The position numbers were made by a program, and so were the translations under genes. From NCBI GenBank assembly GCA_031285845.1, contig JAITVK010000028.1:60919-124918 (forward strand): DNA of 64,000 bases, in the 5' to 3' direction. The notes under the pieces are model-generated. The model was not told the DNA's origin. It made no database searches and saw only the letters and a program-made list of their open reading frames with translations. Below are positions 16,969 to 24,265 of the stretch, piece by piece (within the stretch, counting starts at the first letter, position 1; every line of letters starts with the position of its first letter). The DNA comes from Propionibacteriaceae bacterium. Lineage in GTDB: Bacteria; Actinomycetota; Actinomycetes; Propionibacteriales; Propionibacteriaceae.

Positions 16969-19900
16969 CGGACGAACGGGGCGTACGTCGTGTGAAGCAA
17001 TTCGTGAGCCAACGGTGAGTTCGGCTCGCCGTAGAAGTCGTCGTACAACCGGGCGATGTCGGGGTTCTCTTGTGATGTGCGATAGGTCGAGGTCTTGTCG
17101 ATGTCGATCAGGACTTCTTGACGTTCACGCAACTCGTCGACCAGTTCTGGCGCGGGGTTGCCCGCCCCGGCGATGCAGCCACCCGGACAAGCCATGATCT
17201 CGACCAGATCGTAACCGACGTCCTCACCGGCCAACACCCGTTGGATGAGCGGCTCGGCGTTGCTCAGCCCAGAGATGACCGCCACGTTGATCGTGGTGTC
17301 CCCGGCGGTCACCGCCGCATGTTTGAACCCTCGCAGCCCACGCACCTCAACAAAGTCGAGGTGGTCGGTCGCCGGCTCACCGGTCAGTTTCTCGACCGCC
17401 ATGCGCAATGCCGCCTCAGCCACTCCGCCGGACGCGCCGAACAGGACACCAGCGCCGGTCACCCGGGAATACGGCTCGTCGAAAGTCGACGGGGCCACGG
17501 TGAGCGGATCCACTCCCAGCATGTCGAGCATCTCGACGAATTCGGTCGTGGTCACCACCGCGTCGACATCGCGCACCCCGTCGGTGGCGAACTCAGGCCG
17601 GGCGGCCTCGTACTTCTTCGCCAAACAGGGCACGATCGACACGACGTAGAGGTCGTCCAAACTGACGCCGTACTTCTTCGCGAAATGATTCTTGACGGTG
17701 GCTCCCATCATCGCCTGGGGTGATCTGCAACTCGACAGATGGTCGATCAGGCCGGGATAGCGTTTCTCCACCAGGTTGACCCAACCAGGGCAGCAGGAGG
17801 TGAACTGGGGCATGACCCCACCGTCTCGCACTCGGTTCAAGAACTCGGTCGTCTCCTCCATGATCGTCAAATCGGCGGCGAAAGAGAAGTCGAACACCTT
17901 GTCGAAGCCCACTTGGCGCATCAGCCCGGCGATGAAACCGGAGGCCTGATCGAACGGCACGCCGTACTGGGCGCACAACACCGACCGCGGCGAAGGGGCG
18001 ATGAAACCGACGACGACCTTGGTCGGATCGTTGATCGCGCGGAACACGGCGGGACGTTCGCGCTGATAGTCGAGCGCGCCGCAGGGGCAGGCCGCCACGC
18101 ATTGCCCACACGAGACACAGTCAGTGTCGATCAGCGGGCGGCCGTCGCTGGTTCCCACACGCATGATGCCGTCACGGAATTGGTAGGCCAACACCCCTGG
18201 TCCTTCGATCTCGGAGCAGGCGGCGATGCAGCGTCCGCAGGAGACGCATTTGTTCGGATCGCGGATGATGAACGGATGGTCATGGGTGATCGACTTGTGC
18301 GGGCGGACATGCAACGGCGGGCGGTACGACACGTTCTCACCGGTCGCCGTCGAACGCAGGTCGCAATCGAAACGGGCCTTGCAGCCACATTTCAGGCAGC
18401 GGCTGGCCTCGGCCCTGGCGGTGGCCTCGTCGAAGACCACCTCGACTTCGGTGAAATCGGATCGGTTGGTCAGCCCGAGTTCTTCGGGGACGTGACGTCT
18501 CAGCTTGGGCAAGGACTCGAATTCGGCCCGCGGCAAATCCTCCAACGAGCCGCGTGAGCAGTTGTACGGCTCATGATGCGGGCGGGCGTAGCCCATCGCG
18601 ACGAATTGATCCATCGCCTCGGCGGCCCGGCGTCCCGCCGCCACAGCCTGGATGACGGTGGCGGGACCGGTCACACAGTCGCCACCGGCGAAGATCTTCG
18701 ATTCGGAGCACTGCATCGTCGCCGGGTCGACGTCGATGTCGCCGTACTGGTTCAGGCGCACAGGCAGATCGTTGTAGAGGAAGCTGGTGTCAGTGCGTTG
18801 ACCGATCGCTCCGATGATCGTGTCAGCGTCCATGTCGAACTCGCTGCCGGGGATCGCCACCGGCCGACGGCGGCCCGACCGATCCGGCTCGCCCAACTCC
18901 ATGCGCAAACAGCGCATCCGCAGCCGACCGTCGACCATGGTGATCGACTCCGGAGCGGTCAGGAATTCCATCTGGACTCCCTCGGCGATCGCCTCGGCCA
19001 CTTCGTAAGCCTCGGCGGGCATCTCCGACTGGGTGCGGCGATAGACCAGCGTGACCGACGTCGCCCCGCGTCGCAAAGCGGTGCGCACGCAGTCGATGGC
19101 GGTGTTGCCGCCGCCGACCACGAGCACCTGGTCTCCGATCGGGGCGTCGGTGCCGGAGACCACCGAGTGCAGGTAGTTGATGCCCAGGTGGACGCCAGGC
19201 AGATTGTCGCCGTCCAGGCGCATCGGCGTGGCGCTCCATGACCCGATCGCCAGATAGACGGCGTCGAAGTCAGCGCGCAAATCCTCCAAACTGATGTGGG
19301 TTCCCAACGCGATGCCGCAGCGCAGCGTCACACCCAAGGATTCGATCAGCGCGATCTCAGCGTCGAGCGTCGCCTTCGGCAGGCGGTATTCGGGAATGCC
19401 ATAGCGCATCATCCCGCCCGGCTTGGAGCGTCGGTCGAACACGGTGACTGCGTGGCCTTCGATCGCGGCGTAGTACGCGGCCGTGAGACCCGACGGACCG
19501 GCGCCGACGATAGCGATCCGTTTCCCGGTCGAAGGCTTGACTTCAGGAGTCCAGGGGTCGGCCGAGAAGAGGTCGTGGTCGGCGGCGAACCGTTTGACGT
19601 GGTTGATCGCCACCGGCTCGTCGACCAGATTGCGACGGCAATGGGCTTCGCAAGGGTGGGGGCAGACTCGCCCGCAGGCCGATGGGAACGGGTTGGACGC
19701 TTTGATGACTCGAACAGCGGCCTCGGTGTTGCCGTCGGCGACCAAGGTCAGGTAGCGCTGGATGTCGATGTGGGCCGGACAAGCCTGTTGGCACGGTGGC
19801 AGGCAGTCTGCGTTGTGGTCGGCCAGCAGTTGTTCCATCCGCACATTGCGGAACGCGTCGATGGTCGGGGAGTGGGTCGCGATCGTCATCCCGGCGGCGA

Positions 19901-20144
19901 CCGGGGTGATGCAGGCTTTGACTGGGCGGTCGTCGTCGCCGACTTCGACCATGCACAGCCCACAGTTGCCGTTCGAACGCTTCAGCCGTACGTCATGACA
20001 CAGCGACGGAACGTGAATTCCGACCTGCAACAGCGCTTGAAGGATCGTCAGGCCGCCCATCACAGACACCGGGCGACCGTCGACCGTGACGTCGAGGCGT
20101 TCCTGAATGGGTTGGTCGTCACTGATGATGGAGTTGTACGTCAT
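16965..20144 (-). CDS. [FeFe]-hydrogenase fused to GltD/NfnB-like flavoprotein module
   Basis: 1,059 residues in three modules. Residues 20-90 are a [2Fe-2S] domain (Cys49, 61, 64, 78). Residues 110-520 are a glutamate-synthase-small-subunit/NfnB-like oxidoreductase with Cys114/118/122 and 157/161/165/169, an FAD motif GAGPSG (214-219) and an NAD(P) motif VVGGGNTA (342-349). Residues 625-700 carry two [4Fe-4S] sites (Cys633/636/639/643 and 676/679/682/686). The rest is the H-cluster domain with all three signatures: TSCCPGW (Cys784 proton relay, Cys785 ligand), VPCLAKKYE (Cys840) and MACPGGCIAGAGNP (Cys986, Cys990). It should couple NAD(P)H and ferredoxin-type electrons to H2. AGGAGG lies five bases before the ATG. 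The HydEFG maturases are not in this window. Confidence 0.92.
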   Translation of the reverse strand: MTYNSIISDDQPIQERLDVTVDGRPVSVMGGLTILQALLQVGIHVPSLCHDVRLKRSNGNCGLCMVEVGDDDRPVKACITPVAAGMTIATHSPTIDAFRNVRMEQLLADHNADCLPPCQQACPAHIDIQRYLTLVADGNTEAAVRVIKASNPFPSACGRVCPHPCEAHCRRNLVDEPVAINHVKRFAADHDLFSADPWTPEVKPSTGKRIAIVGAGPSGLTAAYYAAIEGHAVTVFDRRSKPGGMMRYGIPEYRLPKATLDAEIALIESLGVTLRCGIALGTHISLEDLRADFDAVYLAIGSWSATPMRLDGDNLPGVHLGINYLHSVVSGTDAPIGDQVLVVGGGNTAIDCVRTALRRGATSVTLVYRRTQSEMPAEAYEVAEAIAEGVQMEFLTAPESITMVDGRLRMRCLRMELGEPDRSGRRRPVAIPGSEFDMDADTIIGAIGQRTDTSFLYNDLPVRLNQYGDIDVDPATMQCSESKIFAGGDCVTGPATVIQAVAAGRRAAEAMDQFVAMGYARPHHEPYNCSRGSLEDLPRAEFESLPKLRRHVPEELGLTNRSDFTEVEVVFDEATARAEASRCLKCGCKARFDCDLRSTATGENVSYRPPLHVRPHKSITHDHPFIIRDPNKCVSCGRCIAACSEIEGPGVLAYQFRDGIMRVGTSDGRPLIDTDCVSCGQCVAACPCGALDYQRERPAVFRAINDPTKVVVGFIAPSPRSVLCAQYGVPFDQASGFIAGLMRQVGFDKVFDFSFAADLTIMEETTEFLNRVRDGGVMPQFTSCCPGWVNLVEKRYPGLIDHLSSCRSPQAMMGATVKNHFAKKYGVSLDDLYVVSIVPCLAKKYEAARPEFATDGVRDVDAVVTTTEFVEMLDMLGVDPLTVAPSTFDEPYSRVTGAGVLFGASGGVAEAALRMAVEKLTGEPATDHLDFVEVRGLRGFKHAAVTAGDTTINVAVISGLSNAEPLIQRVLAGEDVGYDLVEIMACPGGCIAGAGNPAPELVDELRERQEVLIDIDKTSTYRTSQENPDIARLYDDFYGEPNSPLAHELLHTTYAPFVR

Positions 20145-20192
20145 GATAACCTCCTGCCGACAACGAACGTACCTCCTGTCGCGGTCAAAGGC

Positions 20193-20223
20193 AACTGGGT
20201 CTGACCAATGGTCAGACCCAGTT
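20193..20223 (-). promoter_or_regulatory. Twin palindrome between kinase and hydrogenase: terminator or GntR-type operator
   Basis: AACTGGGTCTGACC (20193-20206) and AACTGGGTCTGACC inverted (20210-20223) give a perfect 14-bp hairpin with an AAT loop. Each arm also contains its own palindrome, GGTCTGACC and GGTCAGACC, matching the TGGTCnGACCA type of site bound by FadR-branch GntR regulators. It lies 48 bases after the kinase stop and 48 bases before the hydrogenase start, so it can serve as terminator, operator or both. Confidence 0.5.
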
Positions 20224-20271
20224 CAGCAGGTGTTCGTGTCGGTGTCACGACGCGCGTGTCCAGCTGGTCGA

Positions 20272-21552
20272 TCAGTGGTACGACACCGAGATCGACACAG
20301 TGGTTCCTTGGCCAGCCGGGGAGGTGACGACGATCTGGCCGCCGACGGCGCGCAAGCGGTCGGACAAGCCAGCCAGGCCATGACCTGGCAACGGGATCGC
20401 ACCGCCACGGCCATCGTCGATGACTTCGGCCACCAGACCGTCCGGGGTTTGCTGGATGTTGATCTGGATCGCGTGGGCTCCCGAATGCTTGGCGGCGTTG
20501 GCCAACGACTCGCTGATGGCGAAGTAGACCGCTCGTTCGACGGGTTCGGGTGGACGGTTCGCGCCCAGGTCGATCGCGACTGACGTGGGGATGGGCGAGG
20601 TGGCCGCCAAGGACGCGACGGCCTGTTTCAATCCGCGTTCGGCCAAGATGGGTGGCGCGAAACCACGGGACAGGAAACGGATTTCGGTCAGTGTCTCGTC
20701 GTTGCGGGTGCGGACCTGGTCGAGCAGTTCACGCGCGCCGACGGTGTCGCCTTCCGTCAGACGGCGATCCAGGCTGGCCAGGTCCATTCCGGTACGAATC
20801 AGCCGCTGCTGGGGGCCGTCGTGCAGGTCGCGTTCGATCCGGCTCAGGTGGGTCGACTCCGCCTGAGCGCCAGCGGCTCGGGCCTGTTCCACCCGCTCCA
20901 GCCGGGCTGCCATCGCCTGGCGGCTGGGCGCCAAGAAGGCCCGCGTGAGTCCGATCTGGATCTGCGAGGCCACCAGAACGAGCGGAACCGCCAGCGCGAG
21001 TAGAGCCACGCCGATCGGCAGGTCGAGCCATCTGGGCAACCGGGAAAGGATGACGCCTTCTGAGACGAGCGATTCGAGGATGCCGTTGGTTGTGGCGAAG
21101 AATGGCGCCAGAATCTCGGCGACGCCGACCGCGAGCAGAGTGACGCTCAGCAGGGCGATCACCCAATCTGCCAGGCCGCCGATCGCGGTGTAGGCGAATT
21201 CGCGCCAGCGCTGCGCGGTCAAGAACAGGGCTCGCATTCGACCGATTTTGGCTGGGCGTGGAACCGGTGGCAGGTCGACCCAGTCTTCACTGCCTTGCCA
21301 CACGGCGAGGCTCTTCTTCAGCCGGGCGTACCCATGGCTGATCAGCAAAGCGAGCAGCACCATCGGCAACCCGACCCAGAGCAGCATCATGGGCAGACCG
21401 ACCACGCAGAAGGCGAGGGCGATCATGGCGATCGGCAAGCTGATGACGATCGAGGCCAGGTGGACAGTCAATGCGCGGCCCCAACGATTGGCCAGACTCA
21501 GTCGGATGGGTTGGCCTGGTCGCGATGGCTGGTACGGGGAAGTGTGTGTCAT
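20272..21552 (-). CDS. Sensor histidine kinase, HisKA_3 type with membrane sensor domain
   Basis: 426 residues from the ATG at 21552, chosen because GGAGG ends eight bases upstream; ATGs at 21558 and 21567 are too close to it. The N-terminal half is a four-helix membrane sensor of the kind found in actinobacterial kinases (VVGLPMMLLWVGLPMVLLALL and a second pair near residues 125-200). The dimerisation helix carries phospho-acceptor His244 in RIERDLHDGPQQRL, and the ATPase domain has ESLANAAKHSGA, DDGRGGA and GHGLAGLSDRL. Such kinases normally lie next to a LuxR-type regulator. Here the only candidate partner is at 13.5-14.2 kb, beyond the hydrogenase operon. The signal sensed is unknown. Confidence 0.88.
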   Translation of the reverse strand: MTHTSPYQPSRPGQPIRLSLANRWGRALTVHLASIVISLPIAMIALAFCVVGLPMMLLWVGLPMVLLALLISHGYARLKKSLAVWQGSEDWVDLPPVPRPAKIGRMRALFLTAQRWREFAYTAIGGLADWVIALLSVTLLAVGVAEILAPFFATTNGILESLVSEGVILSRLPRWLDLPIGVALLALAVPLVLVASQIQIGLTRAFLAPSRQAMAARLERVEQARAAGAQAESTHLSRIERDLHDGPQQRLIRTGMDLASLDRRLTEGDTVGARELLDQVRTRNDETLTEIRFLSRGFAPPILAERGLKQAVASLAATSPIPTSVAIDLGANRPPEPVERAVYFAISESLANAAKHSGAHAIQINIQQTPDGLVAEVIDDGRGGAIPLPGHGLAGLSDRLRAVGGQIVVTSPAGQGTTVSISVSYH

Positions 21553-21843
21553 GGTCATGTCCTCCATTTCACCGTACGCGGTGTTTTTTCACAGCCCGGC
21601 GTTCCCCCGAACCGGGGTGGGGGTAACCCTACCGTGCCCGCGACAACCACGATGGGACAGTGTCGCCGATCCAGTCAGCGCCTCGCCATATCGACAAGAT
21701 ATTGTGATGATTTCCCTTGTCGGAACGGAACTACCGGACCATGATCGTGACCGGTTCGAGCTGCGCGCCGACGGCCTCCAATCGGTATATCCTTATGACT
21801 GACAGGCACAGGGACGTGCCGTACAAGAGAAAGGTGCGAGCAG

Positions 21844-22572
21844 ATGACCAAGGTTTTCGCTCACCGTGGCGCCAGCGCTTATGCCCCCGAGAACACTGCC
21901 GCGGCGTTCCGTTTAGCGATGGAGATGGGCGCGGACGGCGTGGAGCTCGACGTGCAGATGACCAGGGACGGCGAAGTGGTTGTGATCCACGACGAGACCT
22001 TGGACCGTACGACGACCGGACATGGTTGGGTCAAGGACCACACGCTGGATCAGCTGCGTGGTTTGAACGCCTCGATGGGCGATGATGCCTTCCCCGACGA
22101 ACGAATCCCCACTCTCGACGATGTGTTCGATCTGCTGGCCGACTCCTCGATGATGATCAACATCGAAATCAAAGACTCGCTGATCGCCTATCCTGGCCTG
22201 GCCGACAAAGTGTTGGCGATGATCGATCAACGCGATTGGGAATACCGCATCATCGTCTCCAGCTTCAACCACATGACCTTGGCCTACATTCGTCAAGTCG
22301 GCTCGTTGATGAACACCGGCGTGCTGTTCCAAGACGTCCTGTTCGAGCCGTGGAACTACGCCCATCAGGTCTGGGCGACCGCGTTGCACCCGAACCTGGC
22401 CTACGTCGACGCTGTGCCGGATTTGCTCCACGAGTCCCGCAACTCCTTGTTGGAAGTCAACGTCTGGACGGTCGACGAAGTGACTGACATCGATCGGATG
22501 ATCGAGCGCGGCGTCGACGGGATCATCACCAATTACCCGGATCGCGCAGTCGCTCGACGGGATCGCGCCTGA
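21844..22572 (+). CDS. Glycerophosphodiester phosphodiesterase
   Basis: 242 residues, a single GDPD-type TIM barrel that hydrolyses glycerophosphodiesters to glycerol 3-phosphate and an alcohol with a divalent metal. Visible active-site residues are His7-Arg8 in FAHRGASAYAPENT, Glu34 and Asp36 in GVELDVQMT, and His49 in VVVIHDETLDRTT. The C-terminal part has LEVNVWTVDE and DGIITNYPD. No signal peptide, so it acts in the cytoplasm (UgpQ-like) on imported or lipid-derived diesters. Its product would feed GlpD encoded at 42.5 kb. It is transcribed divergently from the kinase gene and followed by a large hairpin. Confidence 0.92.
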   Translation: MTKVFAHRGASAYAPENTAAAFRLAMEMGADGVELDVQMTRDGEVVVIHDETLDRTTTGHGWVKDHTLDQLRGLNASMGDDAFPDERIPTLDDVFDLLADSSMMINIEIKDSLIAYPGLADKVLAMIDQRDWEYRIIVSSFNHMTLAYIRQVGSLMNTGVLFQDVLFEPWNYAHQVWATALHPNLAYVDAVPDLLHESRNSLLEVNVWTVDEVTDIDRMIERGVDGIITNYPDRAVARRDRA

Positions 22573-22685
22573 CCGATCATCGCTGGCGTGCGCCGATGCC
22601 ACGGAGGTGCTCCAGGGCTCCCGGTTCGCTTGATCGGGACGCGAGGTTCGTCGCCTGGATGAGTGCCACCATCGTCCAGAAAACA

Positions 22686-22734
22686 CTGTGTCCCGTGTGA
22701 AGCCTAAAAAGGCTTGGCTCCACACGGGACACAG
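22686..22734 (+). terminator. Nested hairpin after the glycerophosphodiesterase gene
   Basis: CTGTGTCCCGTGTG (22686-22699) pairs perfectly with CACACGGGACACAG (22721-22734). Inside it AAGCC and GGCTT (22700-22704, 22711-22715) form a second stem around TAAAAA, leaving a five-base bulge. No U-tract follows. It lies 113 bases after the stop codon. It may terminate transcription in both directions, or be a remnant of a mobile-element end. Confidence 0.5.
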
Positions 22735-23167
22735 GGCCTGGACCAGCACCAGGGGGGAGTGTGGCCCAGCGGTGGTGTGCCTCAACGCGGGGTCGCCGTC
22801 CGACGAGTTGGGGTTTCGGCCTTCCCGCAGTGTCGGGCATGGCTCGTTTCACCAGTCATCGGGCCAAGCCTCGGCAGGGCAGGTCGGCCCGTGGAGGACT
22901 CGTCAGCGGTGTGAGTGAGCGTTGAGGCGCACTCGATGCTCCATCCTGAGATGGGCTTGGGTGGCCCAGGTGACCGTGGTGGGGGATCTGGGTCAAGTTT
23001 TGGCGGGAGACTTCGGTGACGAACAGGATTCTCGCTGACGCGGCGGGCCTTGTCCTGAGAGCCATCGGGGTCTTCCTTCGGTCGATCCGATGCGTATGAA
23101 CGTACCATCAGTGTGGTTTTCGGATCAACGGAAAGGTATTTGTTTCAAGGAAACTCCTGCACTGTGT

Positions 23168-23188
23168 TTGTCAAGTCACACGTGACAA
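23168..23188 (+). promoter_or_regulatory. Inverted-repeat operator candidate upstream of the SufR-like gene
   Basis: TTGTCA (23168-23173) and TGACAA (23183-23188) form a perfect inverted repeat, with a second overlapping one, GTCAC-AC-GTGAC, at its centre. The region around it is clearly less GC-rich than the rest of the window. It is a plausible autoregulatory site about 240 bases before the regulator gene. Confidence 0.35.
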
Positions 23189-23430
23189 GCAATGTTAAAC
23201 AAACAAGGGTCGATTTTTCGGTCCGTTTAGTGGCGGGACGGCGTAGACTCGTTCTAGGCACATAGAATGCCTGTGACTGATCCAGCCGAGCGGGTCCCTC
23301 GCCGTCGACACGGCGAACAGACTCGACATCGGTGTCGGGGGATAGGGGGAAGTCATCGAACCAGGGCGTCGACCGCCGGTCGGCGTTGGGGAATGGGCTG
23401 GCCCGGGGCGGTCGCCCATCGGGAAGGTTG

Positions 23431-24204
23431 ATGGGGACGATGGACAAACCAGTCTTCGACGGGGTGACGGGACGAGGACGCTACGCTGGCCGCCGCATCC
23501 ATGTCATTCAACTGCTGCGCGACAGTCATGAGCCCATGTCTGTGGAGCAGGTCGCCCGCAAGGCGGGAATCCCCTTGGCGACGGCGCGGTTCCATCTGGA
23601 GGCCCTCGTCGACGCGGGATTCGCCGTACGAGAAGCTGAGGATCGTCCAGTGCGCGGGCGTCCAAGATTGGTCTACGCAGGGCACATGCCTGATCGGGCC
23701 CACGAGCGCGGGCAAGCCTACCGTGTGCTGGCGGCCACTTTGGCCCAGGCGGTCGGCCAATCCAGCGAGGATCCTGGTCCGTGGATGTATCGGGCCGGCC
23801 AAGAAGCCAGTCGCAGCCAACTGCCGCCCAAACCTTGGCCGACCGACGACGTTCAGATCGTCGAAGCGATGCTCGACAAGATGGACGCCATGGCTTTCGC
23901 GCCAGACGAGGTCGACCCCTGCCTGCGTCACGTGGTGATGCATCACTGCCCGTTCGCCGATGCCGCCTGTCGTTATCCGCAGGCGTTCTGTCAAATGCAT
24001 GCCGGGATGATGAACGGCCATCTGGAGGCCTTGGGCGCGGAGTTGCGCGTGGTCAAAATCAGGCCGCAACTGCATCATCACCTGTGCGACGCCACACTGG
24101 GCAAACCGAAGGCCCGGCTGACGAGTGTCGAGTTGGACGTCCCGGCCAAAGTACGCACGACGTCGGTGCGAGCCGGTGTCAAGAAGGATCAGATGTCGAC
24201 CTGA
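23431..24204 (+). CDS. SufR/ArsR-like winged-helix regulator with cysteine-rich C terminus
   Basis: 257 residues from the ATG at 23431, preceded by GGGAAGG. Residues 20-85 are a winged helix-turn-helix (HVIQLLRDSHEPMSVEQVAR, then GIPLATARFHLEALVDAGF and the wing RGRPRLVY). The C-terminal half carries Cys164, His171-His172, Cys173, Cys180, Cys187, His190 and Cys219, in a layout like the Fe-S or metal-binding domains of SufR-type repressors (HHCPFADAAC). It probably senses iron-sulfur status, oxygen or a metal. No suf operon is adjacent; it is followed by the large LuxR-family regulator 61 bases downstream. The DNA-binding call is firm; the cofactor is inferred. Confidence 0.8.
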   Translation: MGTMDKPVFDGVTGRGRYAGRRIHVIQLLRDSHEPMSVEQVARKAGIPLATARFHLEALVDAGFAVREAEDRPVRGRPRLVYAGHMPDRAHERGQAYRVLAATLAQAVGQSSEDPGPWMYRAGQEASRSQLPPKPWPTDDVQIVEAMLDKMDAMAFAPDEVDPCLRHVVMHHCPFADAACRYPQAFCQMHAGMMNGHLEALGAELRVVKIRPQLHHHLCDATLGKPKARLTSVELDVPAKVRTTSVRAGVKKDQMST

Positions 24205-24265
24205 GAGGCTTGTGGAAAACCTCACGGGATGAGAAGGTGAGAAGGGGATCAAGGAGGACGTGGCC

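Larger units (their letters stand above)
22573..23430. other. Gene-poor region between the phosphodiesterase and the SufR-like regulator
   Basis: 858 bases without a gene I can support. Several frames of 60-110 codons exist on both strands, but they overlap each other, are rich in Arg/Pro/Ser and lack ribosome sites. The stretch contains the nested hairpin at 22686-22734 and, from about 23110, lower-GC promoter-like sequence for the next gene, including the inverted repeat at 23168-23188 and a TAGAAT at 23263-23268. A decayed mobile element at 22.75-23.1 kb is possible but not shown. Confidence 0.5.

Noticed and set aside
22740..23110. A decayed transposase between the phosphodiesterase and the regulator
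   Set aside because: I looked at all frames for IS481/IS3-like motifs and saw none convincing. The nested hairpin could be an element end but no matching second end was found.
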